Shown in pieces: positions 1-9,487 of a stretch of 64,000 nucleotides of DNA. The stretch is from Aquidulcibacter paucihalophilus (GTDB lineage: Bacteria; Pseudomonadota; Alphaproteobacteria; Caulobacterales; Aquidulcibacteraceae): the NCBI RefSeq assembly GCF_002105465.1, contig NZ_NCSQ01000156.1:29501-93500 (forward strand). The letters run 5' to 3'. Numbering within the stretch: the stretch's first letter is position 1; each line of letters starts with the position of its first letter. Made by a program: the position numbers and the translations under genes. The notes beneath the pieces were generated by a model, which saw only the letters and a list, made by a program, of their open reading frames with translations, ran no database searches and was not told where the DNA came from.

Positions 1-782
1 CCATTGTCCTTCATCATGGCAACGATATGGACCGCGATGCCACTCATCGCGAAGGTCACAAAGAAAAAGGCGATGCCCATTTTCCAAAATGTGGCGGTTC
101 GGGCCGATTCGCCCAGCGTCATACCGGTCGCGGTCAGGGCGGTTTGTGCCTGATGGGTGGCGCTGCGATCTTTAAAGAGTGTCAGGAAGATGGGCAGCCA
201 CAACACCAACACGATGCCCAGCGCCACATAAAAAACACCCTTCCAGCCAAAGGCGTCAATGCCCATTTTATAGAAAATGGGCAGGGTGATCGCGCCAAAG
301 GATGTGCCCAAAAGCGTTAGCCCCAGCGCAAGCCCGCGCGACTTATCAAACCACTGATTGATGGTGCGGGTATAGGTCAAAGGCAAAGTCCCCGCCGCCA
401 CAATCGTCATGATAAAATAGGTCAGCCAGAATTGCTGCAGATTGCCGTCATTCAGGGTCAAAAGGAATAAGCACAGGGCCAACAAAAGCCCCGAGACCAA
501 GGCGACCGGGCGCGACCCAAACCGGTCTGTCACTGCTCCGGCCAAATAGGATGACAAAAGATTGCCCACGCCCATCAGGGTTATGGCCAGAGATACTTCC
601 GTCCGGCTCCAGCCAAAGGCCTCCTTAAGGGGGCCAAACAGATTCTGCACCGCATAAAAGGGTAAAGTCGCCAAAGACGCGTAGACGCCAACAATGGATG
701 CCAAAAGGATCGGCCACCCGACCACAAACTCATTGACTGGTTTGGCTGGCTTAGCTTGATCTTGTTGACCACTCTCTGTCAT
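1..782 (-). CDS. MFS transporter, 3' part cut by the window edge
   Basis: A frame opens with ATG at 782 on the minus strand and stays open to base 1, so about 260 N-terminal residues are visible and the C-terminus lies outside. After a short polar N-terminus come hydrophobic helices, then the loop motif GAVTDRFGSRP, which matches the Major Facilitator signature G-x-x-x-D-R-x-G-x-R between helices 2 and 3. The rest is regularly spaced hydrophobic segments with a longer polar stretch in the middle, as expected between helices 6 and 7. MFS proteins are inner-membrane secondary transporters; the sequence does not reveal the substrate. It is divergent from the CoA-transferase gene with about 72 bases between the starts, so a shared regulatory region is possible. 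The family call is firm; the substrate is unknown. Confidence 0.85.
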   Translation of the reverse strand, partial: MTESGQQDQAKPAKPVNEFVVGWPILLASIVGVYASLATLPFYAVQNLFGPLKEAFGWSRTEVSLAITLMGVGNLLSSYLAGAVTDRFGSRPVALVSGLLLALCLFLLTLNDGNLQQFWLTYFIMTIVAAGTLPLTYTRTINQWFDKSRGLALGLTLLGTSFGAITLPIFYKMGIDAFGWKGVFYVALGIVLVLWLPIFLTLFKDRSATHQAQTALTATGMTLGESARTATFWKMGIAFFFVTFAMSGIAVHIVAMMKDN

Positions 783-854
783 GAAGCGCGACTCCCCCCT
801 AGGCTGCACTAGTATCGGCAAGCCAGACAATGATATATCTTTTCAAAGAAGCAA

Positions 855-2129
855 ATGAAAAGAACGCGACCCATGCCAAAAACACAGCAGGCCCCTACGT
901 CACCCGCTTTGCCATCTGCTTTAGCAGGGGTTCGGGTGCTGGATCTATCCCGCGTTTTGGCGGGCCCTTGGGCAACGCAGACTTTGGGGGATTTGGGGGC
1001 TGAGATTTTGAAGATCGAAAAGCCCGGCGTCGGCGATGATACGCGCAGCTGGGGCCCACCATTTCTAACCGATGCGCAAGGTGGCCAAAGCGATGCAGCC
1101 TATTATACGTGCGCCAATCGCAATAAGGCCTCCCTCACCCTAGACTTCACGACGCCAGAGGGGAGCGAGATTTTGCGCGCTTTGATCCCACATCATGATG
1201 TATTGGTTGAGAATTTCAAAACCGGTGGCCTAGCCAAGTATGGCTTGGATTATGACAGCGTCGCCAAGCTCAACCCGAAATTAGTCTATTGTTCGATTAC
1301 AGGCTTTGGTCAGACGGGCCCTTATGCACCGCGTGCAGGCTATGATTATTTGGTCCAAGCTGCGGGTGGCCTCATGAGTGTGACGGGCCAAGCCGACGGC
1401 ACGCCGGGGGCTGAACCATTGAAAGTCGGCGTAGCCGTGGCAGACCTATTTACCGGGCTTTATGCCACCATCGCCATTCTCGCAGCCCTGCGCCATGCCC
1501 AAGCCACAGGGCAAGGCCAGCATATTGATATGGCTTTGCTCGATTGCCAGACGGCTGTCTTGGCCAATCAAGCGGCCAATTATCTCGTGTCAGGCCACGC
1601 ACCCAAACGTCTGGGCAATGCCCATCCCAATATTGCCCCCTATCAAGTCTTCCCCAGTGCCGATGGCCACATCGTGCTGGCGGTTGGCAATGATGGCCAG
1701 TGGCAACAATTTTGTGCGGCAGCAGGCCAGCCCGATTTAGCCCGCGACCCGCGCTTTCAGACCAATGCCAAACGCGTCGCCAATCGCGACAACCTGATCG
1801 CGAGCCTCTTGCCCATCATGGCAGGCAGGACCACCGCTGGCTGGATTGACCTTTTAGAACAAGCCGGTGTGCCCTGCGGGCCGATCAACACGATTGATCA
1901 AGTGTTCCAAGACCCCCAGGTGGTTGCCCGGCAGATGCAACAAGACCTGACGCGCCCTGATGGTACCCCCATCCCCACCGTTGCCAATCCAATCAAAATG
2001 AGCGTCACGCCCCCACGTGCCCGTCGCGCACCCCCGGCACTCGGCGCAGATACGCAAGCCGAACTCAAAAGCCTCCTCGGGTTGAGTGACGCCCAAATTG
2101 AAGGCCTGCGCGCGAAGGGGATCATTTAG
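855..2129 (+). CDS. CaiB/BaiF family (class III) CoA-transferase
   Basis: A 424-residue protein of typical family length. Family III enzymes move coenzyme A between carboxylic acids (formyl/oxalate, carnitine, succinyl or bile-acid type) through an aspartyl-CoA anhydride. The N-terminal Rossmann part shows VRVLDLSRVLAGPW and a GDLGAEILKIE segment, both typical. The expected catalytic aspartate falls in IDMALLDCQT, at about residue 230. GFGQTGPYAPRAGYD near residues 150-165 is another family hallmark. ATG at 855 is taken; an in-frame ATG at 873 is an alternative because the first residues are unconserved. It is divergent from a transporter gene, which may supply the acid substrate (inference). 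The donor and acceptor cannot be told from sequence. Confidence 0.9.
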   Translation: MKRTRPMPKTQQAPTSPALPSALAGVRVLDLSRVLAGPWATQTLGDLGAEILKIEKPGVGDDTRSWGPPFLTDAQGGQSDAAYYTCANRNKASLTLDFTTPEGSEILRALIPHHDVLVENFKTGGLAKYGLDYDSVAKLNPKLVYCSITGFGQTGPYAPRAGYDYLVQAAGGLMSVTGQADGTPGAEPLKVGVAVADLFTGLYATIAILAALRHAQATGQGQHIDMALLDCQTAVLANQAANYLVSGHAPKRLGNAHPNIAPYQVFPSADGHIVLAVGNDGQWQQFCAAAGQPDLARDPRFQTNAKRVANRDNLIASLLPIMAGRTTAGWIDLLEQAGVPCGPINTIDQVFQDPQVVARQMQQDLTRPDGTPIPTVANPIKMSVTPPRARRAPPALGADTQAELKSLLGLSDAQIEGLRAKGII

Positions 2130-2176
2130 GGCTGGGAGGTCTGACGCTTTCTGGCGTTTCCCGTCCGTGCGACGTT

Positions 2177-2205
2177 ATCCCCGATAGTATCAACCAATCG
2201 GGGAT
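2177..2205. terminator. Putative bidirectional hairpin terminator
   Basis: Nine-base arms ATCCCCGAT and ATCGGGGAT with an 11-base loop lie between the convergent CoA-transferase and peptidase genes. There is no strong T run on either side, so this is a likely but not certain transcription stop. Confidence 0.45.
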
Positions 2206-2280
2206 TTCCTGCCGCCTAGGCCCATGGGTTCCCCGCTTTGCGCGCCTGTGTTTCGGCGGGGAGGAAATTGCGCTAGCCCC

Positions 2281-4344
2281 TTACTCGGCTTTTTTCGTAT
2301 GGCTGTCATACCAGCCAATGGTGCTCAAAATTGCTGCCAGCCATTGGCTTGGGCGGCCAAAGCCGTGGCCGGCTTCTGGCAAGCGAACCAAGGCGCTTTC
2401 CACGCCTTGTAATTGAAGGGCTTGGAAATATTGCTCGCTCTCACTCATGGGCGTGCGATAATCGCTTTCCCCCGTGATGATTAAAGTTGGCGTCCGGACG
2501 TTGCCAACCAAAGATAAGGGCGAGCGGGCCCAATATTTCTCGGGCTGTTCCCAAGGCATTTTGTCAAACCAATAACTGCCGATCACCGCGCCGATGTCGC
2601 TGGTCAAGGCTTCCGTCGCCCAATTGATCACTGGGCGCTTGACCGAGGCTGCTGCAAAGCGGTTGGTCTTGCCAATGGCCCATGAGGACAAGACACCACC
2701 GCCAGAGCCGCCACCGATATAGAGGCGATTGGTGTCGATGAATCCGCGCGCAACCACCGCATCGACACTGCTCATCAGATCATCATGGTCTTGGCAGGGA
2801 TAGCAAAGATTGATCAGGTTCGCGAACTCTTCGCCATAGCCAATCGAGCCGCGAGGATTGGTGAACAAAGTCACATAGCCCGCCGCCGCATAAAGCTGAT
2901 GGGTGATGGAGAATAAGGGGCCGTAATCCGTATGAGGACCGCCATGAATATCCAAGGCGAGTGGATATTTCTTATTGGGGTCAAAATTGGGCGGATACAG
3001 GATCCAGCCATGAACTTTGCGACCATCGGCTGAAGACGGGGTCCAGATTTCCTCCAGCCTTCCAATCGCTTTACCAGCCCGCCACGCGGCATTCATATCC
3101 CACAGAATGGTTTCTTTGCCTTGCGACCAAAGGGCAAGCGCGGCGGGGCGGTCGGCCTCAACACTTGGATAGAGAGTCTTTGTGCCATCGGTTGTATAAC
3201 TGCCACCCGACGACGGCAACAACAGGCGCGTATTGCCGACTTCAGGGGTTGCAACGCTCACCTGCCCGTCCAAGGCAGCAAAGCCGACGCGGCTGATGCC
3301 AACATCTTGATAGAGGAAACTTACGCCCTTTCCATCCTTGCGCCACGTAATCTGGCTGGCTGGACGGTCGAGCTTGAGGGTGAGATTGCGTGCTCCTGTA
3401 GCCAGACCAGTCGCTGGCATGGAAGCCACGAACACATCGGTGCGCTGAAACGAGGTTTGCCGGTTGCGCCAGCCGACATAGGCCAAAGTCTTGCCATCTG
3501 GACTGACTGCAGGGCTGTTTTCAAAGCCATCATCGGCGGTGAGTTGGCGAGGTTTGCCGCCGCCCGCGGCGGGCCACGCATAAAGGTCAGACTGCACAGG
3601 CTTTACGTGCGCATCTGGTGCAGGGTTGCCGCTAACCAAGATGAACTCACCATCGGGTGTCCAGGCAGGGCGCGCATCTTCACGGCCCCAATCCCCCTTA
3701 CCGCTGGTGATTTGCGTCAGCGCGCCACTGGCCACATCCAGGGTAAAAACCTGATAATCACCGGGCGTAAGCCAACCTTCTGAGTCGGTACGATAGGGGA
3801 AGTTGCGCACCACACGTGCCGGGGCCGCCCAAGTTGCCCCCTCTGGCTTTTCTGGCAGATTATAAATGGCTGCAGGCTTTTCTTCGACCAGATTGATAAA
3901 GGCGATTTTCTTGCCATCTGGCGACCAAGATAGAGAGCTCGGTGGGAATTTGAGCGTGGTGAGCGGTCTTGCAATGCCTTCTTTTACATCGAGCAAAAAG
4001 ATCTGCGATTTGGCGCCATCCTTACCGATAAAGGCAATCGTTGCGCCATCTGGCGACCAACGAGCGGTAGATGGACCCCGGTCTGCCCCAACCAACAGGC
4101 GGCGCCCCTCCCCTGCACCGGCGCCTGGAATGGGTACCAGCCAAAGCTCTGTCATCACCCGATCGGTCTGTATGTCGCGCGTCTGACGCAGAACCGCTAC
4201 TTGCTTGCCATCGGGGGCTAATTGCGGATCGAGGGGCTGTTCAAGGCGGAAGAGATCGAGTGCCTCAACAGGCTTTGGTGCATCTGCCCACGCAGGGCCT
4301 GCCAACACACAAGCCAGCCCAATAAGTCCCGAATAAACTCGCAT
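2281..4344 (-). CDS. Secreted S9 family (prolyl oligopeptidase type) peptidase
   Basis: About 687 residues from ATG 4344, which follows a GGGGG ribosome-binding site and opens a Sec signal peptide ending near AGPAWA. The N-terminal half repeats SPDG-type segments such as WSPDGKKIAFI, the TolB/WD40-like beta-propeller blades of S9 peptidases. The C-terminal alpha/beta hydrolase domain shows the nucleophile elbow IGGGSGGG, then GESDYRTP (aspartate) and EAGHGFGR (histidine), completing the Ser-Asp-His triad. Such enzymes cut short peptides, often N-acylated or after proline, in the periplasm. The frame stays open upstream to 4458, but that part lacks a ribosome-binding site and would bury the signal peptide. 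The exact substrate is unknown. Confidence 0.93.
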   Translation of the reverse strand: MRVYSGLIGLACVLAGPAWADAPKPVEALDLFRLEQPLDPQLAPDGKQVAVLRQTRDIQTDRVMTELWLVPIPGAGAGEGRRLLVGADRGPSTARWSPDGATIAFIGKDGAKSQIFLLDVKEGIARPLTTLKFPPSSLSWSPDGKKIAFINLVEEKPAAIYNLPEKPEGATWAAPARVVRNFPYRTDSEGWLTPGDYQVFTLDVASGALTQITSGKGDWGREDARPAWTPDGEFILVSGNPAPDAHVKPVQSDLYAWPAAGGGKPRQLTADDGFENSPAVSPDGKTLAYVGWRNRQTSFQRTDVFVASMPATGLATGARNLTLKLDRPASQITWRKDGKGVSFLYQDVGISRVGFAALDGQVSVATPEVGNTRLLLPSSGGSYTTDGTKTLYPSVEADRPAALALWSQGKETILWDMNAAWRAGKAIGRLEEIWTPSSADGRKVHGWILYPPNFDPNKKYPLALDIHGGPHTDYGPLFSITHQLYAAAGYVTLFTNPRGSIGYGEEFANLINLCYPCQDHDDLMSSVDAVVARGFIDTNRLYIGGGSGGGVLSSWAIGKTNRFAAASVKRPVINWATEALTSDIGAVIGSYWFDKMPWEQPEKYWARSPLSLVGNVRTPTLIITGESDYRTPMSESEQYFQALQLQGVESALVRLPEAGHGFGRPSQWLAAILSTIGWYDSHTKKAE

Positions 4345-4422
4345 GATCATTCCCCCGCAAATTCGTGCGCAGGCAGATTTAGCAAGTGCTGAACCGATGT
4401 CGAGCGGACATTCAAACGAAAC

Positions 4423-4452
4423 AAAAAAGCCCCGCCAAATGGCAGGGCTTTT
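4423..4452 (-). terminator. Rho-independent terminator of rpmF
   Basis: Read on the minus strand, a GC-rich hairpin (arms GCCCTGCC and GGCGGGGC) is followed by a T run, 24 bases after the rpmF stop. This is the clearest intrinsic terminator in the first part of the window. Confidence 0.85.
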
Positions 4453-4475
4453 CCACAAGAAAAGGCGAAGGAGAC

Positions 4476-4658
4476 TTAGTCTTCCTTCGGCGTCAGAACC
4501 TGACGGCCACGATACATGCCGGTTTTCAGGTCGATATGGTGTGGACGACGCAGTTCGCCCGAATCCTTGTCTTCGACATAGGAATTCACGCCCAACGCAT
4601 CGTGCGAACGACGCATACCGCGACGAGAAGGAGTAGTTTTGCGCTTAGGCACTGCCAT
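4476..4658 (-). CDS. rpmF: 50S ribosomal protein L32
   Basis: A 60-residue basic protein starting [20 protein letters not shown], the invariant L32 N-terminus, followed by the alphaproteobacterial-type middle with [17 protein letters not shown]32 is a small protein of the large ribosomal subunit near the peptidyl transferase region. This version lacks the zinc-binding cysteines found in some other phyla. No yceD (DUF177) gene precedes it, and it has its own terminator, so it is probably transcribed alone. Confidence 0.98.
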   Translation of the reverse strand: MAVPKRKTTPSRRGMRRSHDALGVNSYVEDKDSGELRRPHHIDLKTGMYRGRQVLTPKED

Positions 4659-4684
4659 GGTGCAGGTTCCATTTCAAAAGATAA

Positions 4685-4734
4685 GGCGGCCCCGAGAAGA
4701 GCCGCCAGTAAAACTGAAGCGCGTATCTACGCGC
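4685..4734 (-). promoter_or_regulatory. Two inverted repeats in the rpmF 5' leader
   Basis: GGCGGC/GCCGCC (4685-4690 and 4701-4706) and the tighter GCGCGTA-TC-TACGCGC (4719-4734) lie 27-76 bases upstream of the rpmF start. They could form leader hairpins or be protein sites. This is a structure seen in the sequence only; the function is not known. Confidence 0.35.
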
Positions 4735-4787
4735 GCTCTTCCCCAAATGCAAGACACTATGCCAGTGGGAAAGGAACTTATCCGCGC

Positions 4788-5588
4788 TTACTGCGCCTGC
4801 GGTAAGCCCGGCACTTCCCACGTGGTCGATTCCTCTGGAGACCGAACACGGGGATGGAGGAACCAGATCATGCTAAGTGCGGCTGCGGCTGCCGTCAAAA
4901 CGACGCTTAGCACCGAATCCATGATGCCTTCTAGGTAAGGCCAGATGGATTTTGAGGGGGCATAACTTTCGCTGATGGTTTCCATCCCATTGGCCAACCA
5001 AATCATAGTTAGCATGATCACCATCACAAAAGCTATGGACAGCCAAAGGCGCCATTCTCGATGCGCAACGCCCTGATAGGCACGTGAGAGATTCACTTTG
5101 CCTTCAACGAGGATTTGAACGCCCAAGCAGAAGACATAGTTCACAAATGCGATCCCAGCCGCGAAAGCCGTCAGAAGAATCATGACGTCCAGGGCCGGAT
5201 GCTCTACCGCATCTTTGCTGAAAATCAGGAGCGAAAATGCCAGATAAGCACAAAAGTCAAACGCCATGATCCCGAAGGCGGCGAGCGCCCGGGTTCGCCA
5301 ACTTGTATCTACCCCAACAGACTTCAGAAACATCGTTAGGATCGTCACCGATAAGGCGGCTGCGATCAGGGTACGCAGGATGTCCTGTAGGTCGATTGTG
5401 CCGTTATGTGGAAGTTGAACCGGGACTTGGATTGCCATCACGCCTTCAAGCTGTGCCGAAGCGAAATGAAAAACAACGAACATCAGCGCGAGCGCCACCA
5501 AAACCAACCGATGGCTCCAGATCAGCCGCAAAGCCGCCCGAAGACCCCATTCCCAATCGTGCAAACGTTCAACCTTAAAGCTCGACAT
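4788..5588 (-). CDS. Integral membrane protein of unknown function
   Basis: About 266 residues from ATG 5588 (MSSFKVERLHDWEWG). The first residues are amphipathic, followed by about six hydrophobic segments, for example LVLVALALMFVVF, TLIAAALSVTILTMFL, AFGIMAFDFCAYLAFSLLIF, AFVMVIMLTMIWLA and SVVLTAAAAALSMIWF. The general plan resembles the YckC/Yip-like multi-pass proteins of unknown role, but I see no motif that names a family. The frame also allows starts at 5600 and 5627; GGGG before 5588 is the best ribosome-binding candidate. It is transcribed in the same direction as rpmF but separated by about 130 bases. Certainly a membrane protein; function unknown. Confidence 0.75.
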   Translation of the reverse strand: MSSFKVERLHDWEWGLRAALRLIWSHRLVLVALALMFVVFHFASAQLEGVMAIQVPVQLPHNGTIDLQDILRTLIAAALSVTILTMFLKSVGVDTSWRTRALAAFGIMAFDFCAYLAFSLLIFSKDAVEHPALDVMILLTAFAAGIAFVNYVFCLGVQILVEGKVNLSRAYQGVAHREWRLWLSIAFVMVIMLTMIWLANGMETISESYAPSKSIWPYLEGIMDSVLSVVLTAAAAALSMIWFLHPRVRSPEESTTWEVPGLPQAQ

Positions 5589-5712
5589 CACATGCCCCAT
5601 CTCAATCACACAACCATAAGGCTGCAAGCGTGGATGTAAAGCGAATTCGGTCTTGCCCTAACAAATTAGGGAGTTCAACTTTTTGTGATCAAGCGGCCAG
5701 CGGCCAACTACC

Positions 5713-6393
5713 CTATTTTTCGTTTGGCAGCCCGATCTTGCCAGCCACAGCCTGAATTGTCACCGAAACGACGCCCTCGTGCGAGAATTTGCGAACCGTC
5801 GCCCCTTCCCGACCATATTGTGTCTGGTAGGAACTACTGCCGTAGGTGTAAGGATTATAAGAGTAATTGGTTTGGGTGACGAGTTGTGTCTCAAACGCCT
5901 TTACTTCGATCCCCGCTGTCTGCGGATTGGTTTGCACCAAGACAAAACGCCCTTCATCGCTGGGCCGAAACTGGACACCAAAGGTTGAACCCACATTCGC
6001 AAATCGCTCTGCCGGGAAGGAGCGGATCGGCTGCCCATCTGCATTGAGGACGGTTACCAAAGGCCCAAGGATTCGAAAGGCCTCATAAAGGCCACCAATC
6101 GTCAACGTATGGTTCGAGGGTGCGGAGGGCAGTGCATAGACCACATAATTGCTGGGCTTGCCGTCCAAGTTCAGACAAGGCGACATCCCGTCAATAGTTG
6201 TCGCAATCGCGTGCCATTGGGCCTTCCGCTTGGGCGTCATGGCGATTGCCTTGGTCAAGTCTGGCGTGTCAGTACAGGTCTTGCCCGTAATCTCGGAGAC
6301 GGCTTGCGGCGGCGGCGGCGGCGGAGTTGTGGCGCACCCAGCCACCAAACCGGCAAGCAAAAGGGCGATCGATGAAAAGCGCATCTGGTTCAT
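5713..6393 (-). CDS. Putative lipoprotein, unknown function
   Basis: 226 residues with a lipoprotein signal sequence ending in the lipobox LVAGC, then a polyproline stretch (six prolines). The mature part has one repeated theme of extracellular-type beta structure, including GLYEAFRILGPLVTV and GRFVLVQTNP, and a tyrosine-, serine- and asparagine-rich segment near residues 175-195. No catalytic motif is evident. Its start lies only 4 bases after the stop of the upstream lipoprotein gene, so the two are co-transcribed and probably act together at the outer membrane or periplasmic face (inference). Confidence 0.75.
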   Translation of the reverse strand: MNQMRFSSIALLLAGLVAGCATTPPPPPPQAVSEITGKTCTDTPDLTKAIAMTPKRKAQWHAIATTIDGMSPCLNLDGKPSNYVVYALPSAPSNHTLTIGGLYEAFRILGPLVTVLNADGQPIRSFPAERFANVGSTFGVQFRPSDEGRFVLVQTNPQTAGIEVKAFETQLVTQTNYSYNPYTYGSSSYQTQYGREGATVRKFSHEGVVSVTIQAVAGKIGLPNEK

Positions 6394-6397
6394 CAGG

Positions 6398-7150
6398 TCA
6401 CCGTAACAGATCGGCTGTTGCTTTTGCCGTTGCTCGAAGCGCGGCCTCTAAGCCTTCGGCAGCTTTGGTAGGGTTTGCCTCTAAGTCGTCAATTTTTTGA
6501 AACGCAAAGGCCTCGTCAACCGGGATTGACACCGTAACATCCGACTTAACCACCGGATTATAGGTGATTTTATTGTCCAAAAGAATTTTCTTTGGGTCTT
6601 TGTGATCCACCATTCGCACGTGCAGCGTGACGAAGGGACGCCATTGTGTCGAATTACCAACCAGCTGATAGCCATAATTGAAGCCCAGGGTGTCCAAAAC
6701 AGCAGACCCCGGTTCCGCCGCGTCATTGGCGGGAACAACAACCAACTCACGGCTCTTGCTGCGTGGAATGGCGATGGTTGAAACGCGATAGTCTTGTTGC
6801 TTTAGAGCCTCTTCGAGAGCCGCATCAAAAATGGCCTCGCCATTGAAGTTTTGCGTGGCCAGCGCCTTCTGAATGCGTTCACGTTGACCCGATTCAATGC
6901 CAGCTTCCACGCCTGCCGCGACCGCCCCAACCAACAAGCCTGCCAAACCTGCACTTGAGGCCGCCGACATCATATTGGCACCATTTGTTGCCAGTTTTTG
7001 CGTGCCGACTTCGAGCGGCAGTGTATTCTCTACCACGGCAATCTTGGAAACAGGTGTCGCGGTCCGATCAAAAGGCACAGGCTGGTAGGGCGTTACACAT
7101 CCTGCTAACACCATTGCGCTTGCAAGCGCCAAAAATGCAAATCTCTTCAA
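6398..7150 (-). CDS. Putative lipoprotein, unknown function
   Basis: 250 residues starting MKRFAFLALASAMVLAGC, a clear lipobox. Residues 60-85 form a glycine- and alanine-rich hydrophobic stretch (SSAGLAGLLVGAVAAG) that could be a membrane-inserting glycine-zipper-like helix. The C-terminal half alternates strands and helices and ends in an alanine-rich helix. It is the first gene of a two-gene unit with the lipoprotein at 5713-6393. I do not recognise the family; the glycine-zipper-like helix recalls small outer-membrane lipoproteins but is not decisive. Confidence 0.72.
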   Translation of the reverse strand: MKRFAFLALASAMVLAGCVTPYQPVPFDRTATPVSKIAVVENTLPLEVGTQKLATNGANMMSAASSAGLAGLLVGAVAAGVEAGIESGQRERIQKALATQNFNGEAIFDAALEEALKQQDYRVSTIAIPRSKSRELVVVPANDAAEPGSAVLDTLGFNYGYQLVGNSTQWRPFVTLHVRMVDHKDPKKILLDNKITYNPVVKSDVTVSIPVDEAFAFQKIDDLEANPTKAAEGLEAALRATAKATADLLR

Positions 7151-7248
7151 AACACCCCCCCAACAAAAAGCCGCCCAGACATATGTTGCGGTTGTATGGA
7201 GGCAACCCTATCTGACCATGCGCTTTCGACAAGATGGCATCTGCAGGC

Positions 7249-8886
7249 CTAGACCAACCGGCTCTGCACCAAAGCCGCCCGCACAAAGTCTGCGAATAAA
7301 GGATGGGGTTCAAATGGCCGAGACTTGAGCTCGGGGTGATATTGCACGCCAACAAACCAAGGATGGTCTGCCCGTTCAACAATCTCCGGCAAGACGCCAT
7401 CGGGAGAGACGCCTGAGAAAATAAGGCCGTGCGACTCAAGAATCTCCCGGTAAGCCATATTGACCTCATAGCGGTGACGGTGGCGTTCTTGGATGCTGAG
7501 TGCACCACCATAGGCCTGAGACACGACTGAATCTGGCTTCAACACCGCAGGATAAGCTCCTAGCCGCATGGTGCCACCAAGGTCCGTTTCTTCCCCGCGC
7601 ACTTGACGCTCATTGCCCTTCACCCATTCCGTCATCAAGCCCACGACAGGTTCAGAGGTGGGACCAAACTCACTGGAGGAGGCCTGGGAGATGCCGGCCA
7701 GATTACGAGCAGCCTCAACACACGCCATCTGCATGCCAAAGCAAATACCAAAGAACGGGATCTGGCGCTCGCGCGCAAATTGGACGGCTTTAATTTTCCC
7801 CTCCGCCCCTGAGTCGCCAAAAGCGCCAGGAACCAGAATGGCATCAACCCCTTCCAACTCTGCGGTTAGCATGTCTTGATCGGCATCAAAGGCGCGCGCA
7901 TCAACCCAATTGATATTAACCTTCACATCATTGGCGAGTCCGCCGTGATGGAGAGCCTCAATCAAAGACTTATAGGCGTCCTTCATGGCGGTATATTTGC
8001 CGACAACCGCAATGGTCACATCGCCATCGGGCGCGCGCAGGCGTCTTGAAATCGCCTGCCACTTCGACAAATCAGGCTCGGGCGCGTCGACAATGCCAAA
8101 ACGGCGCAAAACTTCGCGGTCCAAGCCTTCGGCATGATAGTCCATCGGCACTTCATAAATATGCGCAGAATCAAGTGCCTGGATGACAGCGCTCGCGCGG
8201 ACATTCGTGAAGAGCGCGATCTTGCGCTTTTCTTCTTCTGGGATCGGACGGTCACAGCGACAAATCAAAATGTCGGGCTGAATACCGATGGAGCGCAATT
8301 CCTTCACACTGTGCTGGGTCGGCTTGGTCTTCATTTCCCCGGCCGTATGGATATAAGGCAGCAAAGTGAGATGAATATAAACAGCTTGCTGGGGCTCTAA
8401 TTGCTGGCCAAGCTGACGGATCGCTTCAAAAAAGGGCAAGCCTTCAATGTCACCAACCGTGCCGCCAATCTCGCACAAGACAAAATCAGCGTCCCCCGCA
8501 TCAGACAAGACGAAGTCTTTGATCGCATTGGTGACATGGGGGATGACTTGGATGGTCGCGCCCAAAAACTCCCCCTTGCGCTCTTTGGCGATAATCTCCT
8601 GATAGATGCGCCCGGTCGTGATATTGTCTGCTTTAGCTGCAGAAACACCAGTAAAGCGCTCATAATGGCCCAGATCCAAGTCGGTCTCCGCGCCGTCATC
8701 GGTCACAAAGACTTCGCCATGTTGATAGGGGCTCATCGTGCCGGGATCGACATTGAGATAGGGATCGAGTTTGCGCAGCCTCACTTTATAGCCACGAGCT
8801 TGCAGCAGCGCGCCTAACGCGGCTGATGCAATGCCTTTTCCGAGCGAGGAAACCACGCCCCCAGTGATGAACACATATCGGGTCAT
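7249..8886 (-). CDS. pyrG: CTP synthase
   Basis: 545 residues, the usual length. It makes CTP from UTP, ATP and glutamine, the last step of de novo pyrimidine nucleotide synthesis, in the cytoplasm. The N-terminal synthetase domain opens with [17 protein letters not shown], the ATP-binding signature, followed by [19 protein letters not shown]. The C-terminal class I glutamine amidotransferase domain has the nucleophile cysteine in FFGICFGMQ and the His-Glu pair in VQYHPELKS. The order pyrG downstream of secG (both minus strand) is common in alphaproteobacteria. Confidence 0.98.
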   Translation of the reverse strand: MTRYVFITGGVVSSLGKGIASAALGALLQARGYKVRLRKLDPYLNVDPGTMSPYQHGEVFVTDDGAETDLDLGHYERFTGVSAAKADNITTGRIYQEIIAKERKGEFLGATIQVIPHVTNAIKDFVLSDAGDADFVLCEIGGTVGDIEGLPFFEAIRQLGQQLEPQQAVYIHLTLLPYIHTAGEMKTKPTQHSVKELRSIGIQPDILICRCDRPIPEEEKRKIALFTNVRASAVIQALDSAHIYEVPMDYHAEGLDREVLRRFGIVDAPEPDLSKWQAISRRLRAPDGDVTIAVVGKYTAMKDAYKSLIEALHHGGLANDVKVNINWVDARAFDADQDMLTAELEGVDAILVPGAFGDSGAEGKIKAVQFARERQIPFFGICFGMQMACVEAARNLAGISQASSSEFGPTSEPVVGLMTEWVKGNERQVRGEETDLGGTMRLGAYPAVLKPDSVVSQAYGGALSIQERHRHRYEVNMAYREILESHGLIFSGVSPDGVLPEIVERADHPWFVGVQYHPELKSRPFEPHPLFADFVRAALVQSRLV

Positions 8887-8958
8887 GGGAGGTCGTTCTA
8901 ATCCGCAACGCCTGCAAAAGGGAAGAGGCGCAACTGGAAAGAAATGGGGGTTAGCCGC

Positions 8959-9408
8959 TTATTTTTTCTCTGCTGGAGCTGCAGCGTTGGTTGGCGCGGC
9001 CGGGAAGAGTGGTGCAGGCTCTGCCGCTGTTGGTGCAGAAGCAGGAATGCCCCCTGCAGGTGCCGAAGGAACTGGGGCAAGTGCGTTTGCAGGTGCTGCC
9101 GGTACCGAGAGGTCGATGCCTTTCGTGGGCAAGCCATCCTTGGTGAGCCCATCTTGCATCAGGGAATCAGCAGGCTTGGTCGCAGACTTGTTCATAATGG
9201 TCAGAGTCACACTGGTGACCAAAAAGGCCGCACCCAGCAAGGTCGTCGTGCGTGTCATAAAGTTAGCCGCCGAACGGCCAGACATCATGGACGATGGGCC
9301 GCCACCCATACCCAAAGCGCCACCGCCTTCCGAGCGCTGCAATAAAATGGCCCCAATAAGGGCCAAACAGATCAGCAGGTGAAGAATGAGAATAGCTTGG
9401 ATGAACAT
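8959..9408 (-). CDS. secG: Preprotein translocase subunit SecG
   Basis: 149 residues. The first 70 carry the two transmembrane helices of SecG (AILILHLLICLALIGAILLQ and LLGAAFLVTSVTLTIM) with the conserved cytoplasmic loop QRSEGGGALGMGGG between them. The C-terminal 70 residues are an alanine- and proline-rich tail, longer than in enterobacteria but usual in alphaproteobacteria. SecG supports SecYE-mediated export across the inner membrane. It is followed by pyrG after a 72-base gap on the same strand. Confidence 0.96.
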   Translation of the reverse strand: MFIQAILILHLLICLALIGAILLQRSEGGGALGMGGGPSSMMSGRSAANFMTRTTTLLGAAFLVTSVTLTIMNKSATKPADSLMQDGLTKDGLPTKGIDLSVPAAPANALAPVPSAPAGGIPASAPTAAEPAPLFPAAPTNAAAPAEKK

Positions 9409-9487
9409 GAAACGAGCCTAAAGGTGACGAGATGGCGCGCAAACTGAGGCGCAGACGGCTGCTATGTCGCTCTTTCGAGGCCGAACT

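Noticed and set aside
581..772. 63-codon minus-strand frame near the MFS start
   Set aside because: Overlaps the MFS gene in another frame; the MFS frame has the signature motif.
3121..3783. 220-codon open frame opposite the S9 peptidase
   Set aside because: Shadow frame with basic low-complexity translation; no start support.
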